DNA of 30,950 nucleotides from the NCBI GenBank assembly GCA_964471535.1, contig CAYYHA010000029.1, positions 1-30,950 on the forward strand. Direction: 5' to 3'. Positions 13,660 through 22,104 of the stretch are shown piece after piece (the stretch's first letter is position 1; every line of letters begins with the position of its first letter). Under the pieces are notes generated by a model that was not told where the DNA came from, made no database searches, and saw only the letters and a program-made list of their open reading frames with translations. A program made the translations under genes and the position numbers. The DNA comes from CAYYHA01 sp964471535 (lineage in GTDB: Bacteria; Myxococcota; Myxococcia; SLRQ01).

Positions 13660-15885
13660 ATGGCCGTACGCATCATCTGGACGAAGGTCGACGAGGCGCC
13701 CTTCCTGGCGACCCACGCCCTCTACCCGGTACTGCAGGCGTTCACGCGGGAGACGGGGATCGCCCTCGAGCAGCGAGACATCTCGCTCGCCGGGCGGATC
13801 CTGGCCGCCTTTCCGGAGCGCCTCTCCGAGTCGCAGCGGGTGGAGGACGACCTGGCCTATCTCGGCCGGCTGACCCAGTCGCCGGAGGCCAACATCATCA
13901 AGCTGCCCAACATCAGCGCCTCGGTCCCCCAGCTCAAGGCAGCCATCGAGGAGCTGCGCGGGCAGGGTTACGACGTGCCCGTGTACCCCGACGAGCCGTC
14001 CAACGACGAGGAGCGTCAGGTGCAGGCACGCTACGCCAAGGTCCTCGGCTCAGCGGTGAACCCGGTCCTTCGCGAGGGCAACTCCGACCGGCGACCGGCC
14101 CCGGCGGTGAAGCGCTACGCGCAGAAGCACCCGCACAAGATGATGAAGCCGTGGCCAAAGGAGGGATCGAAGACTCGGGTCGCCCACATGAAGGAGAAGG
14201 ACTTCTACGGCTCCGAGCGCTCCCTCACCCTCCCCGCCGCGACCTCGGCGCGCATCGAGTACCGCGGAGCGGACGGCAGCCGGCAGGTGTTGCGGGAGGG
14301 AATCGCTCTGGAGGAGGGCGAGGTCCTCGATTGCGCCGTCATGAACGTCGCCGCCCTGCGCCGCTTCTACCAGGAGACCATCGAGCGGTGCCGCGAGGAT
14401 GGGACCCTGCTCTCGCTGCACCTGAAAGCAACGATGATGAAGGTCTCCGATCCGATCATGTTCGGGCACTGCGTCTCGGTGTACTTCGCCGACGTCTTCA
14501 ACCGGTACGGTGAGACCCTCGAGGCCATCGGAGCCAATCCCAACTACGGCGTTGCCGACCTCCTCGCCCGCCTCGACCGGCTCCCGGAGGCGGAGCGCCG
14601 GGAGATCGAAGCAGCGATCGAGGCCACCTACGAGAAGCAGCCACCGCTGGCGATGGTGGACTCGGCCAAGGGCATCACCAACCTTCATCTGCCCAACAAC
14701 GTGATCATCGACGCGTCGATGCCGGTGGTGATCCGCGATGGCGGCAAGATGTGGAACCGGGAGGGGCAGCTGCAGGACACCACCGCCATGATCCCGGACC
14801 GCGCCTATGCGGGCATCTACCAGGCGGTCATCGAAGACTGTCAGAAACATGGACAGTTCGACCCCGCCACGATGGGCAACGTCTCGAACGTAGGGCTGAT
14901 GGCCAAGAAGGCGGAGGAGTACGGCAGCCACGACAAGACCTTCGAAGCGCCGGGTGCGGGTACCATCGCCTTCGTCGACGAGGGGACGGGCGAGGTCCTC
15001 CTCGAGCAGCCGGTGGAGAAGGGCGACATCTTTCGAGGGTGTCAGACGAAGGACATCGCCGTGCGGGATTGGGTGAAGCTCGCCGTCACCCGCGCTCGAG
15101 CCTCCGGCCGGCCGGCCCTGTTCTGGCTGGACCCAAACCGTGCCCACGATCGGGAGATCATCCGGAAGGTCGAGACCTATCTGAAGGATCACGACACGAG
15201 CGGTCTCGACATCCGCATCCTTGCGCCGGTGGACGCGATGCGCCTGACGCTGGAGCGCGTACGCCGGGGTGAGGACACCATCTCGGTGACCGGGAACGTG
15301 CTGCGCGACTACCTGACCGACCTCTTCCCCATCCTCGAGCTCGGGACGAGCGCCCGGATGCTTTCCATCGTTCCGCTCCTGAAGGGCGGTGGCCTGTACG
15401 AGACCGGCGCAGGCGGCTCGGCACCGAAGCACGTGCAGCAGTTCCTCTCGGAGAACCATCTGCGCTGGGATTCGCTGGGCGAATACTGCGCCCTCGTTCC
15501 CTCCTTTGAGCAGGCGGCGCAGCAGGGCGCACCGAAGGCGAAGATCCTCGCCGGCGCCCTCGATCGAGCGATCGGGGCCTATCTGGAGAACGGGCGGATG
15601 CCCTCGCGCAAGGCCGGCGAGCCGGACAACCGCAACAGCACCGCGTGGCTGGCCCGCTATTGGGCCGAGGCTCTCGCGGAGCAAACAGAGGACACGGCGC
15701 TCGCCGAGCGCTTCGCCGAAATCGCGCGCCGTTTCGCCGAGGCACACGAACGGATCCATGAGGAACTCCTCGCGGTACAGGGCGGACCCGTGGAGATAGG
15801 CGGCTACTACCATCCCGATCCGGCGAAGACGGAAGCGGCGATGCGACCGAGTCCCACGCTGAACGCACTCATCGACGGGATTTAG
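13660..15885 (+). CDS. icd: Monomeric NADP-dependent isocitrate dehydrogenase
   Basis: A 741-residue enzyme of the monomeric IDH family (usual length about 740), which oxidises isocitrate to 2-oxoglutarate in the TCA cycle and produces NADPH. Diagnostic stretches run throughout: IIWTKVDEAPFLATHALYP at the start, NIIKLPNISASVPQLKAAI, GNSDRRPAPAVKRYAQKHPHKM with the substrate-binding SD, HLKATMMKVSDPIMFGHCVS, MVDSAKGITNLHLPNNVIIDASMP, and the NADP-site region LFWLDPNRAHDREII with KHVQQFLSENHLRWDSLGE near the end. It is unrelated in sequence to the dimeric Icd. The ATG has an AGAGGA ribosome site. The DUF99 gene starts 5 bases after its stop. Confidence 0.97.
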   Translation: MAVRIIWTKVDEAPFLATHALYPVLQAFTRETGIALEQRDISLAGRILAAFPERLSESQRVEDDLAYLGRLTQSPEANIIKLPNISASVPQLKAAIEELRGQGYDVPVYPDEPSNDEERQVQARYAKVLGSAVNPVLREGNSDRRPAPAVKRYAQKHPHKMMKPWPKEGSKTRVAHMKEKDFYGSERSLTLPAATSARIEYRGADGSRQVLREGIALEEGEVLDCAVMNVAALRRFYQETIERCREDGTLLSLHLKATMMKVSDPIMFGHCVSVYFADVFNRYGETLEAIGANPNYGVADLLARLDRLPEAERREIEAAIEATYEKQPPLAMVDSAKGITNLHLPNNVIIDASMPVVIRDGGKMWNREGQLQDTTAMIPDRAYAGIYQAVIEDCQKHGQFDPATMGNVSNVGLMAKKAEEYGSHDKTFEAPGAGTIAFVDEGTGEVLLEQPVEKGDIFRGCQTKDIAVRDWVKLAVTRARASGRPALFWLDPNRAHDREIIRKVETYLKDHDTSGLDIRILAPVDAMRLTLERVRRGEDTISVTGNVLRDYLTDLFPILELGTSARMLSIVPLLKGGGLYETGAGGSAPKHVQQFLSENHLRWDSLGEYCALVPSFEQAAQQGAPKAKILAGALDRAIGAYLENGRMPSRKAGEPDNRNSTAWLARYWAEALAEQTEDTALAERFAEIARRFAEAHERIHEELLAVQGGPVEIGGYYHPDPAKTEAAMRPSPTLNALIDGI

Positions 15886-15890
15886 TCGAA

Positions 15891-16463
15891 ATGGCCAGGC
15901 GCCGGGGGATCCGTCACGTCCTCGCCTTCGACGACGCGCCCTTTCCCCGATCGCACCGCGGCGACGTCAAGGTGGTGGGGACCCTCTTCTCGGGTCCCCG
16001 CCTCGACGGAGTGTTGTGGACGAAGGTGCGGCGCGACGGGACCAATTCCACCCGGGCGCTGATCGAAGCCACTCGACGTTCCCGCTTCTACCCGCAGGTC
16101 CAGGCCGTCTTGCTCCAGGGGATCACCCTGGCCGGGTTCAACGTGGTGGACCTCGATCGCCTACACCTGGCGCTCGAGCGGCCGGTCCTCGTCGTTGCGC
16201 GCAAGGCACCCGACCTCGACGCCATCCGCAGCGCACTCCATACCCGAGTGCCCGGGGGCGCTCGGAAGTGGCGACTCATCGAGGCCGCGGGCCCCATGGA
16301 GCCCGCCGGGCGGGTCTGGGTGCAGCGCCGCGGCATCGAGCTGGAGACGGTTCGGCAGGTGCTGAAGCGCTTCTGTCTGTACAGCGACGTCCCAGAGCCC
16401 CTCCGCGTCGCGCACATCATCGCCGGCTCCCTCTCGCCGCTGGGAAGCCGCCGCCGAGTCTGA
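15891..16463 (+). CDS. DUF99 family protein (endonuclease V-like fold)
   Basis: A 190-residue protein with the DUF99 pattern: RHVLAFDDAPF at the start, then KVVGTLFSGPRLDGVLWTKVRRDGTNST, the core VQAVLLQGITLAGFNVVDLDRLHLAL, and PVLVVARKAPDLDAIRSAL. DUF99 proteins are known mainly from archaea and scattered bacteria and share a fold with endonuclease V; Asp residues in FDDAPF and NVVDLD could serve as metal ligands, but no activity is established to my knowledge. Its ATG lies 5 bases past the icd stop, so the two are almost certainly co-transcribed and may be translationally coupled, although no metabolic link is obvious. Confidence 0.82.
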   Translation: MARRRGIRHVLAFDDAPFPRSHRGDVKVVGTLFSGPRLDGVLWTKVRRDGTNSTRALIEATRRSRFYPQVQAVLLQGITLAGFNVVDLDRLHLALERPVLVVARKAPDLDAIRSALHTRVPGGARKWRLIEAAGPMEPAGRVWVQRRGIELETVRQVLKRFCLYSDVPEPLRVAHIIAGSLSPLGSRRRV

Positions 16464-16490
16464 TCCGAGCCCCGCTCAAGACGGCTCGGA
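16464..16490. terminator. Hairpin at convergent gene ends
   Basis: TCCGAGCC (16464-16471) and GGCTCGGA (16483-16490) form a perfect 8-bp stem around an 11-base loop containing the stop codon of the HAMP gene. It sits where the DUF99 gene and the HAMP gene converge. Neither strand shows a T-tract, so any role as a bidirectional terminator would need another factor. Confidence 0.4.
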
Positions 16491-17423
16491 GGAGGCCGGC
16501 GTTCCCTGCGCCGGGCCCGCCTGCGCCCCGGCAGCGACCCACCGGGCGAGGCGAAGATGTGTGCCTTCGATCGGCTCCACGTCCCAGGGGCCCGGCGCCT
16601 CGTCCGTCGGCGGTGGAGGGGCTTCGCCGGACAGCGCAGCTCGGCTGGCCGCCACGACATGGCCCTGGCTGTCCAGGAGGATCTGCGGCACCCCATCCCG
16701 GTCGAGCAGACGTCCGATCACTCGGCGCAGTTCGGTCTCCCGCAGCGCTTCTGCCTTGTCTGCCGGGCGGTCCCGCGCCTGAAGGACCTGATCGAGAATC
16801 CAATTCAGGTCGCGGGCGATCTGGCGGATCTCGCTGGGCCCTTCTCCTGCGGCGCACCGTGCCTGCAGGTTGCCTTCGCGCACCTGCTGTACCGTCCGGC
16901 GGATGCCCTCGATGGGTAGTTCGAGGTGGAGCCGGAGCCGTCGATAGACGAGGATCCCCAGCGCGAGCGCGAGTGCGCCCAAGAGTACCGCCGACCACGC
17001 ACCCACCTGGCCGAGGCGCTTGGCGCGCCGGTCCGCTTCGACCATCGCGCCACGGTTCATCTCGCCCAAGCTTAGGACGGCGGAGACGATGCGAGCCCGC
17101 GCCTCGGGATCGCCGGCGAACGCGGCCGCGCGGTCCGCCTCCACCCGCTCGATGAGCGGACGCTCGAGCTCAGGACGCGTCATGCGCGCCCGAGCCCGCT
17201 CGAGCGCCTTCGCGAAGCGTTCGCTCGCCTCTGCGTCGGCACCGTCCGAGGCCAGGGCGGCGAGCATCGCCTCGACCGCTTCGGTGGTCTCCACGTTCTC
17301 CTCGATGATCCGCTCGATCGCCGGACCCATGCGTTGGAGCAGGGTGATGGCAAGGACCGAGAGGGCAATTTGCAGCGCGAGGATGCTTCCGACGCCCAGT
17401 CCGGCCTCTCTGCGCAGTCGCAT
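16476..17423 (-). CDS. Membrane sensor with HAMP domain and no recognisable output
   Basis: A 315-residue inner-membrane protein. Helix 1 (about residues 12-30) is followed by a periplasmic helical bundle (about 31-135, rich in Glu/Arg/Ala), helix 2 (about 141-160, VGAWSAVLLGALALALGILVY), and a HAMP domain (LHLELPIEGIRRTVQQVREGNLQARC). A helix then leads to a short PAS-like piece (LLDRDGVPQILLDSQGHVVAASRAAL) and a Pro/Gly-rich tail. There is no kinase, cyclase or DNA-binding domain. It starts 4 bases after the ktrA stop, so it is the third gene of the potassium-uptake operon and may signal to or regulate the transporter; this role is inference. Confidence 0.72.
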   Translation of the reverse strand: MRLRREAGLGVGSILALQIALSVLAITLLQRMGPAIERIIEENVETTEAVEAMLAALASDGADAEASERFAKALERARARMTRPELERPLIERVEADRAAAFAGDPEARARIVSAVLSLGEMNRGAMVEADRRAKRLGQVGAWSAVLLGALALALGILVYRRLRLHLELPIEGIRRTVQQVREGNLQARCAAGEGPSEIRQIARDLNWILDQVLQARDRPADKAEALRETELRRVIGRLLDRDGVPQILLDSQGHVVAASRAALSGEAPPPPTDEAPGPWDVEPIEGTHLRLARWVAAGAQAGPAQGTPASSEPS

Positions 17424-17427
17424 GGAG

Positions 17428-18093
17428 CTATGCCCTCTCCGACAAGCGGCGTGCGTCCTTCTCGGTACTCACCAGCATGAGGATGTCCCCTTGCGCCAAG
17501 GGCCGGTTGGGATCGGGAATGGTGGTCACCATGCCCGTGTCGCCGCCCACGCGCAGCGCGGACACGATGACGCCGAAGCGCTTGGGCAGCTCGAGCTCCG
17601 CCAGCGTCCTCCCCCAGAAGGCTTCGGGTGCCTCCATCTCGGTGAGCACCAGGTCGCCGCCGAGGGGAAGGACGTCGACGACGTTGCGCCATGCGATGCG
17701 TATCGCGAGGCGCTCACCGTAGGCCTGCTCGGGATTGACCACCTCATGGGCCCCGATCAGCTTCAGGATGCGGGCGTGGACCGCATCGGTGGCCCGAGCG
17801 ATCACTCGCCTCGCACCGAGCTGGCGCAACAGCGCGGTCACGATGATGCTTCCCTCGCGATTGTCGTCGCCAATGGCACAGATGCACGCGTCGCGGTCTG
17901 CGGGGGAGAGGTTGGCCAGCGCGTCCTCCTCCATCGCATCCATGACCACGGCATCGGCTACATAGGGCGCAATGGCATCGATGCGACCTTCTTTGACATC
18001 GACCGCGAGGACCTCGGTGCCGTGCGCTGCGAGCTCGCGCGCCAGCGCCATTCCGAACTGGCCGAGGCCGATCACCAGGGCTTGTCTTGCCAT
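17428..18093 (-). CDS. ktrA: Potassium uptake regulatory subunit KtrA/TrkA (RCK protein)
   Basis: A 221-residue cytosolic gating subunit. The N-terminal RCK/Rossmann domain opens with VIGLGQFG (Gly9, Gly11, Gly14) and has the acidic residue of VLAVDVKEGR that binds the ribose of NAD or adenine nucleotides. The stretch AICAIGDDNREGSIIVTALLRQLGARRVIARA is typical. A C-terminal RCK_C domain (about 135-221) carries EAFWGRTLAELELPKRFGVIVSAL and ALAQGDILMLVST. The single RCK unit of about 220 residues fits KtrA rather than the double-length E. coli TrkA. It lies 23 bp after ktrB; a GGGAGG ribosome site is about 12 bases from the ATG. Confidence 0.93.
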   Translation of the reverse strand: MARQALVIGLGQFGMALARELAAHGTEVLAVDVKEGRIDAIAPYVADAVVMDAMEEDALANLSPADRDACICAIGDDNREGSIIVTALLRQLGARRVIARATDAVHARILKLIGAHEVVNPEQAYGERLAIRIAWRNVVDVLPLGGDLVLTEMEAPEAFWGRTLAELELPKRFGVIVSALRVGGDTGMVTTIPDPNRPLAQGDILMLVSTEKDARRLSERA

Positions 18094-18116
18094 CTCGAAC
18101 TAAGCCTCCCTTCCTA

Positions 18117-20180
18117 TCAGCCCACCAGGATGGACTCTGCGGGGTGCCGTCGCTCCGGATGCGACTTCGCAGCCGATAGAAAGACGAATAGGGTCAGGGG
18201 TCCGACGCGCCCCACGAACATGCATGCGATGATGATGAGCTTACCCACCTCGTCCAACATGCCGGTACCGCCCACCGAGAGGCCAACGGTTCCCAGCGCG
18301 CTCACCACTTCGAAGAGCATGGCGTCTAGGGGCATCACCTGAGTGATCTGCAGCGCCACGAGACCAAGACACGCCCCCAGGACCCCAAGGGTGGTGATGG
18401 CCACCGCGCGCAGGACCACCTCACGCGCGATCCGGCGTCCGAAGACGTCGATCTCGGAACGCCCACGGACGACGGCGAGCACGGCGAGGACGACGATCGC
18501 AATCGTCGTGGTCTTCACCCCCCCCGCCGTGGACGCGGGGCTGCCTCCGACGAACATCATCAGCACCATCAGCGTCCATGTCGCAGGACGGATCGCCGTC
18601 AGATCTATGGAGTTGAAGCCCGCGGTCCGCAGAGTAACGGATTGGAAGAGACTGTTCGTGAGCCGATCGCCCAAGGAGAGGCCGTGCAGCGTTCCGTTCC
18701 ACTCGAAGGCGAGGATGAACGCGGCGGGCACGACGATGAGGATGGCGGTGGTCCAGAGGACCAGCCGCATGTGCACCGTGAGCTTCCGCCGTCGTGTCGC
18801 CACGCCGGCGACCACCGCCGGTCCGAGCCCTCCCACCACGATGGCCGCGGCAACCACCAAGAGGACCAGGGCATTGTCCCGATAGGGCACGAGGCTGTCG
18901 CTCTGCAAGGCGAAGCCGGCATTGCAGAATGCAGAGATGGCGGTAAACACCGCACGCCATGCCGCCATGGGCAGGGAGTCGCCCTCGGCGAGGAAGCACC
19001 CGAAGAGTACGAGGGCCGCGGCACTCTCGGTGATCCCGGTGACGACCAGGATCTCGCGCACGGCACGGCGCACGCCCGCCCGCCCCTCCGCTCCAACCAC
19101 ATCGGCCACGGCCCGCTCGTGGCTCAAGGACAAGCGCCTGCCGAGGAGCACGAATGCGGCTGCGGAGAACACCATGATTCCGAGCCCCCCCACCTGGATC
19201 AGGCCGAGGATGATGAACTGCCCCAGGCCGCTGAAGTCCACCGGCGTGTCCAGAACGATGAGCCCGGTGACGCAGGTCGCGCTGACCGCGGTGAACGCAG
19301 AGTCGATCCACCGGAGCGCCTCGCCCGTGCTCGTCGCGGCGGGCAGCTCGAGCAGCACAGTCCCCAACGCACAGAGGAGCAGGAAGGAGAGTACGAGCGC
19401 CCGTGCCGGCTGGTTCAGTAGGACATCGAGAAAGGTCGGCTCGTGGGGCTGGCGCGGCGTTTGAATGCTGGCGACGATAAAACGATGCGTAACGAGCACG
19501 AGTACGATGAGTGGCACCACGCCCCCCGGTGAGAGGGGCAGACGGGGACCTCCTAGCAGGGGCAGGACCGGAACGAGCCCTGGCACCAGAGCGAACGCCA
19601 GGGCGACCGCTGTTGCCCATCGGTCCCACCATCGCCAACCTCGATAGCGGCGCCACACCTCGCTCACCAGCACCAGCAACATCGCCGCCAGGGCAAGGGG
19701 ACGAACGGGATCGGAGGGAGGATCTCCCCGCACCACATCGAAGACGACGACCAGCGCGAGCACCGCAGCCGCAAGGAGATCGACGTCCGGAACCTGTTCC
19801 TTCGGGTGTGCCGCGTCGAAGCGATCGATACGGGTCGACGGCCAGACCTGCGAAAGCAGGAGGATCGCCGCAGTGAGAACGAAGAGACCACGCGTGGGTG
19901 CGTGGGCGTTCTCGATCAGCATCAGCCCAACCCAGAACGCAGTGGCGGCCGTGGCGAGCAGCCGTGGCACGAACCGCTCTGGACGGTAGGTCACCGCGGC
20001 GAGCACTGCGACGAGCGGCGCGGCGGCGACGGCCCACCAGGGCGAGAGGCCGAGGGCGGCGGCACCCCTAAGCGGTGCCAGCACCAGCGCCGCCGGAGCC
20101 GCGGTGAGCAGGAGCAGCCGCACCGTGCGGGTCCTGCGGAGCACCGCAGCGCGCTCGGCTTGCGCAAGGGATCGATTCAA
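18117..20180 (-). CDS. ktrB: Potassium channel subunit KtrB/TrkH with N-terminal membrane extension
   Basis: A 687-residue membrane protein, far longer than the usual 430-490. The C-terminal 440 residues are a KtrB/TrkH channel with four pore loops: ATCVTGLIVLD, FCNAGFAL, LRTAGFNSID and GTVGLSVGGTG, each holding a selectivity-filter glycine. The gating-loop helix GGSPASTAGGVKTTT is also present. The first 245 or so residues add about six more hydrophobic helices (for example LLLLTAAPAALVLAPLRGAAALG, GLFVLTAAILLLSQVW, ALALAAMLLVLVSEVW) that do not belong to the channel fold. The start is TTG, supported by GGAGGG 7-8 bases upstream. It pairs with ktrA to import K+ with Na+ or proton coupling. 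The fda gene lies 70 bp upstream on the same strand. Confidence 0.92.
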   Translation of the reverse strand: MNRSLAQAERAAVLRRTRTVRLLLLTAAPAALVLAPLRGAAALGLSPWWAVAAAPLVAVLAAVTYRPERFVPRLLATAATAFWVGLMLIENAHAPTRGLFVLTAAILLLSQVWPSTRIDRFDAAHPKEQVPDVDLLAAAVLALVVVFDVVRGDPPSDPVRPLALAAMLLVLVSEVWRRYRGWRWWDRWATAVALAFALVPGLVPVLPLLGGPRLPLSPGGVVPLIVLVLVTHRFIVASIQTPRQPHEPTFLDVLLNQPARALVLSFLLLCALGTVLLELPAATSTGEALRWIDSAFTAVSATCVTGLIVLDTPVDFSGLGQFIILGLIQVGGLGIMVFSAAAFVLLGRRLSLSHERAVADVVGAEGRAGVRRAVREILVVTGITESAAALVLFGCFLAEGDSLPMAAWRAVFTAISAFCNAGFALQSDSLVPYRDNALVLLVVAAAIVVGGLGPAVVAGVATRRRKLTVHMRLVLWTTAILIVVPAAFILAFEWNGTLHGLSLGDRLTNSLFQSVTLRTAGFNSIDLTAIRPATWTLMVLMMFVGGSPASTAGGVKTTTIAIVVLAVLAVVRGRSEIDVFGRRIAREVVLRAVAITTLGVLGACLGLVALQITQVMPLDAMLFEVVSALGTVGLSVGGTGMLDEVGKLIIIACMFVGRVGPLTLFVFLSAAKSHPERRHPAESILVG

Positions 20181-20250
20181 TCACCGCCCTCCAAAGCCAG
20201 CCCCTCGGCTGTGGGTGCCCGGCGCAGCTCTGCCGCTGTGCCGCGGGCAG

Positions 20251-21138
20251 CTAGGTCAATGATGCTTCGTAGATGCTTTGAATGGACTGGTCGAGCAGCC
20301 GGTCGAATTCCTCGTCGCTCTGATCCACGCGCAGGCCTTCGGTGAGCGCACGGGAGAAGCTGGCAATGACGCCGTGGTTTCGCGCGAGGCGCGCATTGGC
20401 CTCCGCGCGCGTGTACCCACCGGAGAGCGCGACGACACGGAGCACCTTCGGGTGCTCGACGAGCTCACGGTAGAGGTCGTCCACCTCCGGTAGCGTCAGC
20501 TTGAACATGAGCACGGTGCCGTCGGGCACGCGCTCCAACCCAGCGAGGAGACCCGCCTTGAGGAGGGCTTCCGCCTCCTTCTTGTCTGGCGCCTTGATGC
20601 TGACCTCGGGCTCGAGGATCGGAACGAAGTCGGCGCCGGCAATCTCCAGGCCGATGTCGAACTGCTGCTCCACGATGGCCCGGATGCCCTCCTCGTTCGC
20701 CTCATGGATGACCGAGCGCATCTTGGTGCCGAAGATCCCCTTCTCCCGCGCCCGCTCCAGCGTCGCACCCAGGTCGGGGATCGGCTTCATGAGCTGCACG
20801 CCGTCCTTCTTTTCGGCCAGTCCCTTGTCCACCTTCAGGAACGGGACGATTTCCTTCACCGTCCACAGATACTCGGCCGTCCCCTTCCCCTCGATCTCAC
20901 GCTCCATCGTGTCTTGGAAGAGGATTGCCCCCAGGACGCGATCCCCCCGGAAGGCCTTGCTGGTGATGATCCGCGTCCGCATCTGGTGGATCAGGTCGAA
21001 CATCTCCCGCTCGTTCGACCACTGGTCCTCACCGATCCCGTACGCTGCCAGTGCCTTGGGGGTGCTCCCCCCACTCTGATCCAGCGCCGCAATGAACCCC
21101 TTGCCCTTCCCGACTTTCTCGCGCATGGCCTCGTTCAT
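20251..21138 (-). CDS. fda: Fructose-bisphosphate aldolase, class I
   Basis: A 295-residue glycolytic/gluconeogenic enzyme that splits fructose 1,6-bisphosphate into two triose phosphates. It aligns by eye along its length with the Staphylococcus-type class I aldolase Fda: GFIAALDQSGGSTPKAL at the start, RTRIITSKAFRGDRVLGAILFQDTM, FLKVDKGLAEKKDGVQLMKPI, IFGTKMRSVI, and VPILEPEVSI with the catalytic glutamate. Lys213 in LMFKLTLP is the Schiff-base lysine. LSGGYTRAEANARLARN and FSRALTEGLR bind phosphate. The ATG at 21138 matches the family start; the open frame further upstream is non-coding. No Shine-Dalgarno precedes it; a promoter-like pair places the transcript start at the ATG. Confidence 0.96.
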   Translation of the reverse strand: MNEAMREKVGKGKGFIAALDQSGGSTPKALAAYGIGEDQWSNEREMFDLIHQMRTRIITSKAFRGDRVLGAILFQDTMEREIEGKGTAEYLWTVKEIVPFLKVDKGLAEKKDGVQLMKPIPDLGATLERAREKGIFGTKMRSVIHEANEEGIRAIVEQQFDIGLEIAGADFVPILEPEVSIKAPDKKEAEALLKAGLLAGLERVPDGTVLMFKLTLPEVDDLYRELVEHPKVLRVVALSGGYTRAEANARLARNHGVIASFSRALTEGLRVDQSDEEFDRLLDQSIQSIYEASLT

Positions 21139-21145
21139 GGCGCGC

Positions 21146-21175
21146 ACGATAGGCACGGCCGGCGCGTGCAGGCAA
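21146..21175 (-). promoter_or_regulatory. Putative promoter giving a leaderless fda transcript
   Basis: On the minus strand TTGCCT (21175-21170) and TATCGT (21151-21146) are 18 bp apart; the -10 hexamer (4 of 6 matches) ends 7 bases before the ATG at 21138. The same TTGCCT is used in the proposed promoter of the barrel gene. Confidence 0.45.
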
Positions 21176-21239
21176 CCGTCTGGTACCCCTCCTGAGGGAC
21201 CGGCCGAGGCCTGGTCCATGCGACGCGGCTGCTTCCCGG

Positions 21240-21267
21240 TTGCAACCCCTCCCACCGTGCCTATCTT
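21240..21267 (+). promoter_or_regulatory. Putative promoter of the zinc peptidase gene
   Basis: TTGCAA (21240-21245; 5 of 6 matches to TTGACA) and TATCTT (21262-21267; 4 of 6 matches to TATAAT) are separated by 16 bp. Predicted start near 21274 leaves a leader of about 39 bases containing a GC-rich stem (ctccccccggggtg). It is back-to-back with the fda promoter. Confidence 0.42.
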
Positions 21268-21312
21268 GGCTCCCCCCGGGGTGGGTCCGATCCCGTGGCG
21301 CCCGGGTGACCT

Positions 21313-21999
21313 ATGTGGTGGGATGCAGGATACTGGCTCGTCGTTGGAGTGGGCGCCCTCCTCTCCATCGGCGCGCAAATCTGGGTGCAGCGCGCCGTGG
21401 GCCGGTGGAGCCGCGTGCCCACGCGCGGCGGCCTCTCGGGCCGGGAAGTGGCCGAGCTGATCCTTCGCGTGCGGGGCGTGCAGGGGGTACGCATCGAACC
21501 GGTCGCCGGCTTTCTCAGCGACCACTACGACCCGAGCCGGCGGGTACTGCGCCTCTCCCCTGACGTCTACGAGGGCCGGAGCGTGGCTGCGGCGGGCATC
21601 GCCGCACACGAGGTCGGCCACGCCATTCAGGATGCCGACGGGTACGTTCCCATGCGCCTGCGCCAGAAGATGGTGCCCGTCGCCAACGTAGGGACCCAGC
21701 TCGGCCTCTGGCTGACGGTGATCGGTTTGGTCTTGGGGGCCCTGCAACTGGCGACCGTGGGGGTGGTGCTCTTCGGCGGCTTCGTCGCCTTCACCCTGGT
21801 GACGCTTCCGGTGGAGTTCGACGCGTCGCTGCGGGCCCACCGCGCCCTGGCCGATTCGGGTTACTTCACCCCCGAGGAGCTGGCGGGCGTTCGCCAGGTG
21901 CTCACCGCGGCCGCGGCGACCTATCTGGCAGCGGCCGCCTCGGCGCTCTTACAGCTCCTCTACTGGGCATCGCTGCTCTCCGGGCGTCGCGACGAGTAG
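21313..21999 (+). CDS. Membrane zinc metallopeptidase (Zn_peptidase_2 family)
   Basis: A 228-residue membrane-bound protein of the neutral zinc metallopeptidase family found widely in bacteria. An N-terminal helix (about residues 7-24) is followed by the conserved LSGREVAELILR segment, a YDPSRRVLRLSPDVYEGRSVAAAGIAAHEVGHAIQ block with the metal site HEVGH (His99, Glu100, His103), then two central helices and VEFDASLRAHRAL, which carries the likely third ligand Glu. The C-terminus has another hydrophobic helix and AATYLAAAASALLQLLYW, also a family mark. Its substrate is unknown; members are thought to act in envelope quality control. It diverges from fda and converges with the sigma-like gene. 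Confidence 0.9.
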   Translation: MWWDAGYWLVVGVGALLSIGAQIWVQRAVGRWSRVPTRGGLSGREVAELILRVRGVQGVRIEPVAGFLSDHYDPSRRVLRLSPDVYEGRSVAAAGIAAHEVGHAIQDADGYVPMRLRQKMVPVANVGTQLGLWLTVIGLVLGALQLATVGVVLFGGFVAFTLVTLPVEFDASLRAHRALADSGYFTPEELAGVRQVLTAAAATYLAAAASALLQLLYWASLLSGRRDE

Positions 22000-22104
22000 C
22001 ATGCACGCAGGCTGGTGAAGCCGCGCTGTACCTGCGACGCAACCTGCCCACGCCGCGGTGAGCGGGCGCGCACCCAGCCATCGTCGGCCATCCTCCGCTC
22101 GGCC

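Noticed and set aside
20251..21840. A 529-codon version of the aldolase gene extending far upstream
   Set aside because: Aldolase similarity starts at 21138; the extra codons are antisense to the zinc peptidase gene.
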